From: a virus
Reading direction: 5' to 3' (one strand)
DNA: 22,801 bases
Virus record (IMG/VR): IMGVR_UViG_3300046657_000041
Span: 1 to 22,801 of that record
Made by a program: the position numbers and the translations under genes. Of this stretch, positions 13,505 to 20,970 are shown piece after piece. Positions within the stretch are counted from its first letter, which is position 1; every line of letters starts with the position of its first letter. Under the pieces are notes generated by a model, which made no database searches, was not told the origin of the DNA, and worked only from the letters and a program-made list of their open reading frames with translations.

Positions 13505-13580
13505 CTCACCGGCTCTAGACCTCCGGGTCTAGACCTCCGGCTCTAGACCCGGTGAAAACACCGGCTCTAGACCCGGTGAG
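13505..13580. repeat. Four-copy C[A/T]CCGG[C/G]TCTAGACC array with hairpin
   Basis: Copies of the 15-mer begin at 13507, 13521, 13535 and 13559: the first three at a 14-base period, the fourth after a 10-base insert. Each centres on TCTAGA. The insert makes a perfect hairpin CCGGTG-AAAA-CACCGG (13549-13564), and the whole array is bounded by CTCACCGG (13505-13512) and its reverse complement CCGGTGAG (13573-13580). This ordered design looks like an iteron or operator array. Confidence 0.75.
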
Positions 13581-13890
13581 TCGCGGCTCCCGGGCCGCAT
13601 GATCCTCCGATCGCGATCGTGCAACCCCGCGGCGATCGCGTATGACATTTCGATCTCTTGACAGGCTCGTCGCGCATCGGCAAAAGCGTTCGGCCTCGCG
13701 CGGGCGCGCGTGCGCCGCATCGGGTGTTCCCAGCGACCGGCACAAGCAGAGCCTGCATCGCGACCCTCCCTGTAGAGAACCCGACGCCGGCGGCTTCTGG
13801 CCTTTGGTGACCCGGGTCTTCACCGACCGTGGGAGCGACCGCCGCGCCCGTCAACGTGAAGGGCCCTGGCCCCGCGCCGCGCGCTCGGAC

Positions 13891-13896
13891 TACAAC
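13891..13896 (+). promoter_or_regulatory. -10-like element TACAAC before the Bbp19-like gene
   Basis: TACAAC ends eight bases before the ATG at 13905. No good -35 is seen at the right distance. GGTGG at 13897-13901 is too close to the ATG (three bases) to be a good ribosome site, so a leaderless transcript is possible. Confidence 0.35.
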
Positions 13897-13904
13897 GGTG
13901 GTGC

Positions 13905-14234
13905 ATGGCGCCGAAGAAGCCCGCGCGGGCGATTCCGGTGGTGACTCCGCAGGAGCGGTTGCAGGCCCAGGCCGAATGGGCGCTTTCGACGGAGCAGGGG
14001 CGCGCCTGGCACTGGCACCTGCTCGACGAGGTGTGCCAGCTGAACGGGCAGACCTTCGCCGGCGAGAGCTCACACACGACGGCGTTCCACGCGGGGCGCC
14101 GCCAGGTGGGCATCGAGCTGATGCAGCTGCTGCAGCGCTTCGCACCACACCTGTATCGCCAGATGCTCGACGAGGCCCTGCATCGCTCGGAGCGGGCCCG
14201 GCCGGTGGCGCCGGTGAGGCACCCCGCGGATTAG
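13905..14234 (+). CDS. Bbp19-like phage protein
   Basis: 109 residues. The core LSTEQGRAWHWHLLDEVCQLNGQTFAGESSHTTAFHAGRRQVGIELMQLLQRFAPHLY (about 27-84) matches the Bbp19-like domain named after Bordetella phage BPP-1: 'T..Gr..l..LL...g......f......f..G.R.vg..l...l'. This small protein is regularly found beside portal and capsid genes of podoviruses; its exact role is not established. The N-terminus is basic and Pro-rich. ATG at 13905 follows the non-coding block and has its own possible -10, so it may open the head-gene transcription unit. Confidence 0.75.
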   Translation: MAPKKPARAIPVVTPQERLQAQAEWALSTEQGRAWHWHLLDEVCQLNGQTFAGESSHTTAFHAGRRQVGIELMQLLQRFAPHLYRQMLDEALHRSERARPVAPVRHPAD

Positions 14235-14264
14235 TGCAACAGGCAGGGTGAGCCTCTGTGGCGA

Positions 14265-15032
14265 ATGAACTTCGCCACCCGAGCCCTGCTCCCCCTGCTC
14301 AGCATCTCGTTGAACGACGAGGGCGGCGACGGAGGCTCGGGCGGCGGTGCCGACGGAGCTGGTGCGGGCGAGAGCTCGAGCGGCGACGGGAAGGGCTCCG
14401 GCTCGAGCGGCGGCGAGGGCGACGCGCAGGCCGAGGGCGAGAAGAAGCCCGACGCCGACGCGAAGGGCGGCGCCGGCGACGACGCCGCGAAGAAGGCCGC
14501 GGCCGAGCAGCTCGGTGCGCTGACGAAGTCCTACGAGGGCTTCAAGCTGAAGATGCCCGAGCCCCTGAAGCTCGACGAGGCGACGGCGAGCTCGTTCACG
14601 AAGGCGGCGATCGAGGCCGGCGTGAAGCCGGAGCAGTTCCAGAAGCTCGCCGACGTCTTCGCCGGCTCCGAGCTCGGGCGCCTCAAGACGATCGCCGAGG
14701 GCCTGAAGAAGGAAATCGCCGAGCAGGACCGCCTGGTGCGCGCCGACAAGGAGCTCGCCGGCGAAGACGGCAAGCAGCTCGACGCGACGGCCGCGCTCGC
14801 CCGCAAGACGATGCAGAAGTTCGCGACCCCGAAGCTGCGCGAGCTGCTCAGGACGACCCGCCTCGAGACGCACCCCGAAATGCTGCGCCTGATGGCGCGC
14901 GTCGGACGCGGCCTCGCCGAGGACAAGACCGACGACGTTCGCGAGTCCGGCGGCAAGAAGGAGCTCTCCGCGAAGGAGAAGCTGAAGGCCCGCTACTCGA
15001 ACTCGCCCGAGCTCTTCAACACGGATTCCTGA
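14265..15032 (+). CDS. Scaffold-like capsid assembly protein
   Basis: 255 residues directly before the major capsid gene, the usual place for a scaffold. Residues 18-75 are an extreme low-complexity Gly/Ser/Asp/Glu/Ala/Lys tract. Residues 88-225 follow a common phage pattern: YEGFKLKMPEPLKLDEATASSF, AIEAGVKPEQFQKLADVFAG, DKELAGEDGKQLDATAALARKTMQKFATPKLRELL, ETHPEMLRLMARVGRGLAED. The C-terminus is a short basic helix (SAKEKLKARYSNSP), like the capsid-binding tails of scaffolds. ATG at 14265 lacks a strong ribosome site. Such proteins bind capsid subunits during prohead assembly and then leave. No protease triad is visible. Confidence 0.75.
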   Translation: MNFATRALLPLLSISLNDEGGDGGSGGGADGAGAGESSSGDGKGSGSSGGEGDAQAEGEKKPDADAKGGAGDDAAKKAAAEQLGALTKSYEGFKLKMPEPLKLDEATASSFTKAAIEAGVKPEQFQKLADVFAGSELGRLKTIAEGLKKEIAEQDRLVRADKELAGEDGKQLDATAALARKTMQKFATPKLRELLRTTRLETHPEMLRLMARVGRGLAEDKTDDVRESGGKKELSAKEKLKARYSNSPELFNTDS

Positions 15033-15060
15033 CCCGCTGCACCCCTCGAGGTAGACCGCC

Positions 15061-16050
15061 ATGGCCGTTCTCAACGCTACGATGCTCTCGCTGCTGGACT
15101 CGTACAGCCGGCGCGACCCCGACGGGAAAATCGCAGCCATCGTCGAGATCCTCACCCAGCGCACCGTGGTGATGGAGGACCTCGAGATGATCGAGGGCAA
15201 CACGAAGACGGGGCACGTCATCACGACGCGCACCGCTCTGCCGGCGATTCAGTACCGCCGGTACAACGAGGGCATCGCGGTCACGAAGAGCCGCACCGAC
15301 CAGGTGACCGAGTCGATCGGCAAGATGGCCGGCATGTCGAAGGTCGACGTCGAGCTCGCCGCGCTGCACGGCGACGGCGCCGCGTTCCGCGCGAGCGAGG
15401 ACGACGCCTTCCTGCAGAGCTTCGCGAACGAGGTCGAGACCGGCTTCTTCTACAACTCGACGCTGACGAGCCCCGAGAAGTGGCAGGGCCTCGCGCCGCG
15501 CTTCGCGTCGACGACGGGCCCCGGCGGCTCGCAGGTCATCAAGATGGACGCGTCGGCCTCGGGCGCGGACCAGACCTCGCTGTGGCTCGTCGGGCACGGC
15601 CCGAAGATGGTGCACGGCATCTTCCCGAAGGGCGAGATGCTGGGGCTCAACCCCACCGACGGCGGCAAGCAGCTCACCCGCGACGCGAACAACAACGAGT
15701 TCTGGGCCTGGGTGACGAGCTGGAGCTGGAACTTCGGCGTGTGCGTCGAGGACTGGCGCTACGTCGTCCGCGTCGCGAACATCGACATGGGCAACATCCT
15801 GGCGACGGGCTCGGCGCTCATCGACGCGATGATTCGCGGGCAGCGGAAGATCTTCAAGCCGGGCGCGAAGCTCGTCTGGTACGGGAACCGCGACGTCCTG
15901 ACGTTCCTCGAGCTGCAGGCGAAGAACGCGGTCACCGGTGCCGGCCCGCTCTCGTTCCGGGACATCGGCGGGCAGCCCATCCTTCACTTCCGCGGCGTGC
16001 CCATCAAGGAGACCGACGCCCTGCTCTCCACCGAGTCCCCGCTCAGCTGA
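15061..16050 (+). CDS. Major capsid protein (BPP-1/GP20053-like podovirus family)
   Basis: 329 residues. The sequence follows a major-capsid family of BPP-1-like podoviruses: DPDGKIAAIVEILTQRTVVMEDLEMIEGNTKTGHVITTRTALPAIQYRRYNEG near residues 19-70, SRTDQVTESIGKMAGMSKVDVELAALHGDGAAFRASEDDAFL around 77-118, then FFYNSTLTSPEKWQGLAPRF, and a late FWAWVTSWSWNFGVCVEDWRYVVRVANID. The fold is expected to be HK97-like. ATG at 15061 has GAGGT at 15048-15052. A strong hairpin follows the stop at 16057-16085. Together with the scaffold before and the cement protein after, the assignment is firm. Confidence 0.9.
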   Translation: MAVLNATMLSLLDSYSRRDPDGKIAAIVEILTQRTVVMEDLEMIEGNTKTGHVITTRTALPAIQYRRYNEGIAVTKSRTDQVTESIGKMAGMSKVDVELAALHGDGAAFRASEDDAFLQSFANEVETGFFYNSTLTSPEKWQGLAPRFASTTGPGGSQVIKMDASASGADQTSLWLVGHGPKMVHGIFPKGEMLGLNPTDGGKQLTRDANNNEFWAWVTSWSWNFGVCVEDWRYVVRVANIDMGNILATGSALIDAMIRGQRKIFKPGAKLVWYGNRDVLTFLELQAKNAVTGAGPLSFRDIGGQPILHFRGVPIKETDALLSTESPLS

Positions 16051-16056
16051 CCTGAC

Positions 16057-16085
16057 GCGGGCCGCGCTCGAGCTGGGCGGCCCGC
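16057..16085 (+). terminator. Strong hairpin just after the major capsid gene
   Basis: GCGGGCCGC (16057-16065) and GCGGCCCGC (16077-16085) are exact reverse complements around an 11-base loop that itself contains GCTCGAGC. The stem starts seven bases after the capsid stop codon. No T-run follows, so it may protect the abundant capsid mRNA or cause partial rather than full termination. Phages often attenuate transcription after the capsid gene. Confidence 0.5.
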
Positions 16086-16107
16086 CCCACCCTCACCCCT
16101 CGCCTCA

Positions 16108-16127
16108 CCGCAGCACGGAGAACCGCA
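16108..16127 (+). promoter_or_regulatory. Recurrent ribosome-binding leader (CCGCAGCACGGAGAACCGCA)
   Basis: The twenty bases before ATG 16128 share a pattern with those before ATG 2437, 4551, 4818, 12426 and 16626 (GCAGCAC and/or GGGAGA followed by ACCGCA). It contains the Shine-Dalgarno core GGAGA. Genes in overlapping pairs mostly lack it; the copy at 2437 is an exception. Confidence 0.6.
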
Positions 16128-16589
16128 ATGCTCGCAGACCTCCAGAACATCTTCAGCGACAAGCAGACGCTGGTCGCTGTGGTGGGCACCGTCGTCGGCA
16201 CGAACGTCATCGACCTGCGCGCGGTGGGCACCATCCCGCAGGGTGGCTCGCCGATCGCCGACATCGGCCGCATGAAGAGCTACCAGGTGCCCGACATCAT
16301 GGTGCAGCTCACGACCACGTACCTGGCCGCCGGCGGCGCCTCGACGGTCGACTTCCAGATTCTCAACTCGGCGGCCACGAACCTCGGCTCGCCCACCACG
16401 CTCGACGCCTCGGGCCCCATCGCGAAGGCGACGCTCATCGCCGGCTACCAGGTGCCCGTCGGCCGCAACCTGCAGCCCTGCGCGCTGCGGTACCTCGGGA
16501 CGAACTACGTCATCGCGACGAACGACGGCACCGCTGGCGCCGTGTGGGCGGGCTTCGCTTCGACTCGGCAGACGACGCCGACCGTCTAA
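16128..16589 (+). CDS. Bbp16-type capsid cement (decoration) protein
   Basis: 153 residues. The beta-rich sequence TNVIDLRAVG (25-34), VQLTTTYLAAGGASTVDFQILNSAATNLGSPTTLDASGPIA, LIAGYQVPVGRNLQPCALRYLGTNYVIA and GTAGAVWAGFA follows the Bbp16-like cement protein that stabilises BPP-1-type capsids and regularly sits right after the major capsid gene. ATG has GGAGA at 16117-16121. No transmembrane or catalytic feature. The hairpin between the two genes could lower its level relative to capsid. Confidence 0.8.
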   Translation: MLADLQNIFSDKQTLVAVVGTVVGTNVIDLRAVGTIPQGGSPIADIGRMKSYQVPDIMVQLTTTYLAAGGASTVDFQILNSAATNLGSPTTLDASGPIAKATLIAGYQVPVGRNLQPCALRYLGTNYVIATNDGTAGAVWAGFASTRQTTPTV

Positions 16590-16625
16590 CCGTCAACCTC
16601 GCAGCACCGCAGCACGGAGACCAGC

Positions 16626-17369
16626 ATGTCGAAGGAAATCGAGAAGCGCCTCGCCGACCTCGAGAAGGGCCTCAAGGCCGCCGAGAAGAAGGCGAAGGCC
16701 GCCGAGGACCGTGCCGCCGCGGCCGAGGAGCTCGCCGCCAAGCTCGAGGGCGACAACAAGCGCGCCCGCGCCCAGCTGCACGACGTGAAGGTGCAGGCAC
16801 GGGGCGAGGTCGGCCGGCTGCAGTCCATGCGCGATCTGCACTCGAGCCCGAGCAACCCGTACGAGGAGGACTCGCGCGATCGGTACGAGCAGCTCAAGCG
16901 GATGACCGTCAAGACGAAGGACGGCCGTCGCCACTACTACTCGCCGCTGGCCTGCTACATCAGCGACAACGGCAAGCCCCCGTTCGTGTACTACCCGGCC
17001 GAGAGCTTCGTCTCGCTGCCCGCCGACGTCGACCCCTCGGTCACGTTCGAGCCGGTGAAGGTCGGCGGCAAAGACCCGAAGAGCGGCGTGCTCATCTTCG
17101 TGCCCATCGACACCAAGGCCGACGAGAAGGAGTACGACCCCGGCCAGGACGTCGAGGAAGATCCGAGCGGCGACCAGGTGACCAACACCGAGCTGAACGA
17201 CCGTGCCGCGGGAAAGCGCGCGAAGAACGCGCAGACCGGCCCGGGCGCGCCCGCGAAGCCGACGCCCCCTCAGCGGCCCGGCGCGAACGAGCCGACGGAC
17301 GAGCAGCAGCCGCCCGCCGACGAGAACGCTCCGGAAGGCTCGAGGCCCGCCGACACCGACGTCGGTTGA
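16626..17369 (+). CDS. Hypothetical virion-region protein with N-terminal coiled coil, 247 aa
   Basis: ATG with the recurrent leader (GCACCGCAGCACGGAGACCAGC). Residues 1-58 are an uninterrupted heptad-rich coiled coil of Lys/Glu/Ala/Leu. Residues 95-165 appear globular with strands (RRHYYSPLACYISDNGKPPFVYYP, GVLIFVPID). Residues 170-247 are acidic then Pro/Ala-rich and probably disordered. This three-part plan suits a head-completion, neck or minor capsid protein, and the position between cement protein and tubular protein supports that, but the family is not recognised. Confidence 0.65.
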   Translation: MSKEIEKRLADLEKGLKAAEKKAKAAEDRAAAAEELAAKLEGDNKRARAQLHDVKVQARGEVGRLQSMRDLHSSPSNPYEEDSRDRYEQLKRMTVKTKDGRRHYYSPLACYISDNGKPPFVYYPAESFVSLPADVDPSVTFEPVKVGGKDPKSGVLIFVPIDTKADEKEYDPGQDVEEDPSGDQVTNTELNDRAAGKRAKNAQTGPGAPAKPTPPQRPGANEPTDEQQPPADENAPEGSRPADTDVG

Positions 17370-17383
17370 GGCGGTGAGCCGCC
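17370..17383 (+). promoter_or_regulatory. Hairpin enclosing the ribosome site of the tubular protein gene
   Basis: GGCGG-TGAG-CCGCC (17370-17383) is a five-base perfect stem ending directly before GTG 17384 and containing the best Shine-Dalgarno-like bases (GGTGAG). It could restrain initiation when not melted by ribosomes finishing the previous gene at 17369. It is short and may be chance. Confidence 0.3.
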
Positions 17384-18001
17384 GTGGCGCTGACCGTCGC
17401 CGACGTGGTGAACCGGGCGCTCTCGTACGTCGGGAGCCGGCTCTTCATCACCGACATCAACGAGGACTCTGAGCAGGCCATCGTCGCGAAGGTGCACTAC
17501 AGCGCCTGCGTCGCGATGGTCCTCGGCGAGCGCTGGTGGAACTTCGCCGAGGCCTCCGCGCTGCTGAACCGCCTGAGCATCACGGCGCCCAGCGGCTGGA
17601 GCTTCGCGTACCAGCTGCCCGCGGACCTGCTCCCCGGCAAGCAGCGCTTCATCTACCCCGGCGCCCGCCCCGGCCTCACCCGCGGCTCGAAGGATGAGGT
17701 GCCGTTCTCGCTCCGCTGGATTTCGGGCAGCGGCCAGACACTGCTCACGGATCACGAGAGCCCCGAGCTCTTGTACACGCGCCTCGTCACCGAGCTCGTG
17801 TACTGGCCGGAGAAGGCGGCCGACGCGCTCGCCTGGTGCCTCGCGCCGCGGCTCGCGCTCGGCCTCAATGTGGACCTGCGCAAGGGCGTGGCGTTCGAGC
17901 AGCAGTACCAGTCGATGCTCGAGCAGGCGATGGCCGACGACATGAACAGCGTGCGCCGCGGGCCCGAGCTGAGCTCGAGCTACCAGGCCGGCCGGGGGTG
18001 A
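17384..18001 (+). CDS. Tail tubular protein A-like (T7 gp11-like) adaptor
   Basis: 205 residues. The order of motifs fits gp11-like proteins that form the ring between portal and tail nozzle: ALTVADVVNRALSYVGSRLFI at the start, AKVHYSACVAMVLGERWWNFA (35-55; typical 'y...r...L....W.FA'), FAYQLPADLLPGKQRFIY, then ELLYTRLVTELVYWPEKAADALAWCLAPRLALGL, and a final helix with FEQQYQSMLEQAMADDMNS. GTG start after a 14-base gap. It is followed three bases later by the nozzle-like gene, the usual pairing. Confidence 0.82.
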   Translation: MALTVADVVNRALSYVGSRLFITDINEDSEQAIVAKVHYSACVAMVLGERWWNFAEASALLNRLSITAPSGWSFAYQLPADLLPGKQRFIYPGARPGLTRGSKDEVPFSLRWISGSGQTLLTDHESPELLYTRLVTELVYWPEKAADALAWCLAPRLALGLNVDLRKGVAFEQQYQSMLEQAMADDMNSVRRGPELSSSYQAGRG

Positions 18002-18004
18002 GCC

Positions 18005-20401
18005 TTGAGCGTCGACCGCCAGTTCACCTTCGGCGCCGGCGAGCTCGCCGAGTCGCTGCACGGCCGCTCGGACCTCGAAATCTACCGGCGCGGCCTGCGC
18101 GTCTGCCGGAACTTCTTCCCCACCGTGAACGGCTCGCTCTTCTCGCGCCCCGGCTCGATGTACGTCGCCGAGGGGAAGTACTCGGCCACCGACGCGGCAA
18201 TCGGCGGCTCGAGCCGCACGCGCGTGCGCCTCATCCCCTTCGTGTTCGGCAACGGGCAGTCGTACGTCCTCGAGTTCGGCGACCGCTACGTCCGCTTCCA
18301 CACGAACGGCGGCACCATCGAGAGCTCGCCGGGCGTGCCCTACGAGATTGTCTCTCCGTACCCGTGGCCCGCGCTGCCCACGGTGCAGTTCGCCCAGGTC
18401 GGCAACGTGATGTACCTCACGCAGCCGGCCCAGGACGCGTACCGGCTCGAGCGCTTCACGCACACCAGCTGGACGCTGACCCCCGTCGAGTACGTGCCAC
18501 CGGCCTGGCCGGGCCTGCCGTACATGGAGCCGCGCCTCGATCCCATCACCTTCCGCGGCTTCTCCGGCTACATGTCCGAGCCGATGATCGAGGACTCGGC
18601 CGACTTCACCGGCGATGCCTCGCACCCGCTGCGCGAGTGGATTTGGGCCATCACCCTCGACGGCCAGGACAAGAAGACGGGCAAGCGCTTCGAGACGCGC
18701 CCCTTCATCATCACGAAGCAGTACGACGGCGCCGACACCTTCCCAGCGATCAACGGAACGGTCGCCGACCTGACGGATCACTTCGTCGCGCTCTACGCCG
18801 ACAAGCCCGTCATCATCAGCGCCTACCGGTTCATGATCGGCGCCGCGCCCGACTTCATCGTCACCGGGCTCAACCTGTACCGCGGCCGCGGCGCTGACGC
18901 CTTCGGCCTCGTGGGCCGTACGCTGATCGGCAAGTTCGTCGACATCGGCGACGAGCCGAACGTCGCCATCGTGCCGCCCCTCGGCACGCACCCCTTTCGT
19001 GTGCTCGAGGCGAACGGCAGCGTGCTGCGCACCGAGAAGCCGATCGCCGTCGCGTTCTACGGAGACCGGCTCGTCTTCGGTGGCGCGCACGACAACGACA
19101 AGCTCATCCGCGCGGCGACCCTCTTCATCAGCGCCCAGGGGCAGTGGGACCGGTTCGACCGGTACAAGATTCCCGTCGCCACCCAGGCGCTCGAGTTCGA
19201 CCTGGCCGTGAACACCCGCCAGGAGGTGCGCACGGTCGGCAGCTTCCAGAAGTTGCTCATCGGCACCGACGCGGCGATCCACTCCATCTGGGGGGCCGGC
19301 GGCACGCCGCTCGCGGCCGACGTCACGCCGGATCGCCGGGTCGAGGCGAGCATCGGCTGCAGCCACCTGCGCATGCTCGACGTGAAGGGCGTCCCGGTGG
19401 TCGCCGAGGGGTACCAGACCGACGCCTCGGGCACCGACGGCTTCGCGCGAGGCCTCGCCGTGCACGCGCTGCACTTCGCCGGCGGCAACGAGGGGTACCA
19501 GAACCTCTCGCTCTCCGAGCAGGCCTCGCACCTGTTCTACGGCGACGGCGGCGGCACCGAGCGCGGCCTGGTCGACTGGGCGTTTGCCGCGCGGCCCTGG
19601 CAGCTGGTGTGGGCGGTGCGGAAAGACGGCACCCTGCTCTCCCTCACGTACGAGCCCAAGACGCGGCACGCCGGCTGGGGGCGGCACGACACCGACGGGC
19701 TCTATGAAAACGTTTGCACGGTGCCCGAGGGCTCGGAGGACGCGGTCTACGTGGTGGTGCGGCGCACGATCGGCGGGGTCTCCCGGCGCTACATCGAGCG
19801 CATGACTTCACGCTCGAAGCTCGGCGGCAGCCAGACCTCGACCTTCCCGTTCGGCGTCTCGCGGCACGCCGACGACATCTGCGTCGACAGCGCGAAGTAC
19901 TACTTCGGCGCGGCGACGGCCACGCTCACCGGGCTCGATCACCTCGAGGGCAAAGAGGTGTGGCTCCTGCGCGAGGGCATGTCGCCGGCGGGCCCCTTCG
20001 TCGTCGCCGGCGGGCAGATTGCGCTCGGCGCGGCCGCGGTGCCGGTGAACACGCTCGCGTACGCGGGGCTCAAGTACACGCCCGAGATGCAGACCCTGTC
20101 GGTGGGCGGCGAGCCCCAGAAGCGCAAGAACCTGAAGGGCCTGCTGCTGTGGGTGAAGGACACGCGCGGCCTGCGGGTCGGGCCCGATCTCGTCGACGCG
20201 CAGCTCAAGCCCGTGAAGCAGCTGCGCCCCTCGAGCGGCGGCGGTGGCTACGGCGTCATCGCGAACCGCACCGAGCTGCTCAAGCTCGAGACGCTCGGCA
20301 GCTGGGACGAGCACGCGCGCGCGGCGATTCGCCAGGACCTCCCCCTGCCCTGTGCGATCATCCAGCTGACTCGCATCATCGAGGAAGGCGGCAACCAGTG
20401 A
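18005..20401 (+). CDS. Tail tubular protein B / tail nozzle-like protein
   Basis: 798 residues, the largest complete gene here. The N-terminus FTFGAGELAESLHGRSDLEIYRRGLRVCRNFFPTVNGSLFSRPGSMYVAE is the hallmark of gp12-like nozzle proteins of podoviruses, followed by strand-rich sequence RVRLIPFVFGNGQSYVLEFGDRYVRFHTNGGTI and TVQFAQVGNVMYLTQPAQDAYRLER. The middle and C-terminus are beta-rich with repeated short strands and no enzyme motif. The start is TTG at 18005 with GGGGGTGAG just before it; the length suits the family. Expected to form the tail tip after the gp11-like adaptor. Confidence 0.85.
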   Translation: MSVDRQFTFGAGELAESLHGRSDLEIYRRGLRVCRNFFPTVNGSLFSRPGSMYVAEGKYSATDAAIGGSSRTRVRLIPFVFGNGQSYVLEFGDRYVRFHTNGGTIESSPGVPYEIVSPYPWPALPTVQFAQVGNVMYLTQPAQDAYRLERFTHTSWTLTPVEYVPPAWPGLPYMEPRLDPITFRGFSGYMSEPMIEDSADFTGDASHPLREWIWAITLDGQDKKTGKRFETRPFIITKQYDGADTFPAINGTVADLTDHFVALYADKPVIISAYRFMIGAAPDFIVTGLNLYRGRGADAFGLVGRTLIGKFVDIGDEPNVAIVPPLGTHPFRVLEANGSVLRTEKPIAVAFYGDRLVFGGAHDNDKLIRAATLFISAQGQWDRFDRYKIPVATQALEFDLAVNTRQEVRTVGSFQKLLIGTDAAIHSIWGAGGTPLAADVTPDRRVEASIGCSHLRMLDVKGVPVVAEGYQTDASGTDGFARGLAVHALHFAGGNEGYQNLSLSEQASHLFYGDGGGTERGLVDWAFAARPWQLVWAVRKDGTLLSLTYEPKTRHAGWGRHDTDGLYENVCTVPEGSEDAVYVVVRRTIGGVSRRYIERMTSRSKLGGSQTSTFPFGVSRHADDICVDSAKYYFGAATATLTGLDHLEGKEVWLLREGMSPAGPFVVAGGQIALGAAAVPVNTLAYAGLKYTPEMQTLSVGGEPQKRKNLKGLLLWVKDTRGLRVGPDLVDAQLKPVKQLRPSSGGGGYGVIANRTELLKLETLGSWDEHARAAIRQDLPLPCAIIQLTRIIEEGGNQ

Positions 20402-20958
20402 TCGGCGGCACCGACGGCATCGCGCAGTACCTCGGCTGGCACGGCGAAGAGAAAACGATCGGCCGTTTCGAGCGGCCCGTGCGGCTGAACGCCGGCGACG
20501 TCATCTATAGCCAGGCGCCGGTGTTGATCGCGCATATGGACGAGCTCGACCAGGCCGCCTGCATCGCAGCCGGCGACAACCCGCGGCACATGCTCGAGCG
20601 CCTGCTGGTGCTGTCTACGAACAAGCTCTCAGTGGTGAGCGCCGAGGGCCCGGTGCTGATGATGGGCACCATCGTGAGAATCCGCGATCGCGAGCTCGCC
20701 GAGCAGGGCCTGCAGACGCCCGAGGCGCAGTTCTGGCTGGTGAGCTCCACGCGCGCGGCCGCCGTCGCCCAGGGAGCACGCGCGCTCGTGAAGCACGCCG
20801 TGCGCGAGTACCTGAAGCACTACGGCTCGATGTTCGGCTACCTGCACGACGGGCATCACCGCGCCGTCCGCCTGCTGCAGTGGCTCGGCGCCGAGCTCGA
20901 GGAGCCGAAGCCCTTCGGCCCGCTCGGCATGCCGTTCCGCCGCTTCACGCTCCGCTGA
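20398..20958 (+). CDS. DUF2833/GNAT-like internal virion-type protein
   Basis: 186 residues, GTG overlapping the nozzle stop. The C-terminal third, YLHDGHHRAVRLLQWLGAELEEPKPFGPLGMPFRRF, matches the ending of DUF2833 proteins (cf. '..n..+.r.L+wlGF.....pyGp.g.PF..F'), which have a GNAT-like fold and include T7-type internal virion protein A homologues. Earlier parts LLVLSTNKLSVVSAEGPVLMMGTI and QFWLVSSTRAAAVAQGARALVKHAV fit the preceding strands and helix. No clear acetyl-CoA loop is seen. It is the last plus-strand gene of the late operon. Confidence 0.75.
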   Translation: MIGGTDGIAQYLGWHGEEKTIGRFERPVRLNAGDVIYSQAPVLIAHMDELDQAACIAAGDNPRHMLERLLVLSTNKLSVVSAEGPVLMMGTIVRIRDRELAEQGLQTPEAQFWLVSSTRAAAVAQGARALVKHAVREYLKHYGSMFGYLHDGHHRAVRLLQWLGAELEEPKPFGPLGMPFRRFTLR

Positions 20959-20970
20959 ACAGCCGTCGCG

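Larger units (their letters stand above)
13446..13904. other. 459-base non-coding region rich in palindromes and repeats
   Basis: No convincing gene lies here on either strand. It contains two adjacent 14-base palindromes (13471-13499), a four-copy repeat with hairpin (13505-13580), a perfect 12-base palindrome CGATCGCGATCG (13608-13619), GCGATCGC (13632-13639), and an exact -35 box TTGACA at 13658-13663 with only a weak -10 (CAAAAG, 13681-13686). The stretch 13690-13890 shows nothing clear. It separates portal-side genes from capsid-side genes. It could be a regulatory hub, an origin, or a packaging or recombination site; none is proven. Confidence 0.7.

Noticed and set aside
13658-13686. 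Promoter based on exact TTGACA
   Set aside because: The -35 box is perfect but the -10 at proper spacing (CAAAAG) is poor, so it is not listed as a promoter on its own.
13642-13944. 100-codon plus-strand frame in the non-coding block
   Set aside because: No ribosome site, Arg/Ser-rich composition, and it overlaps the start of the Bbp19-like gene.
14258-15172. 304-codon frame overlapping the scaffold-like gene
   Set aside because: Arg-rich out-of-frame sequence; the frame from 14265 has the recognisable scaffold-like pattern.
17270-19687. 805-codon minus-strand open frame opposite the tail genes
   Set aside because: Shadow of the tubular and nozzle genes; no recognisable domain and low-complexity composition.
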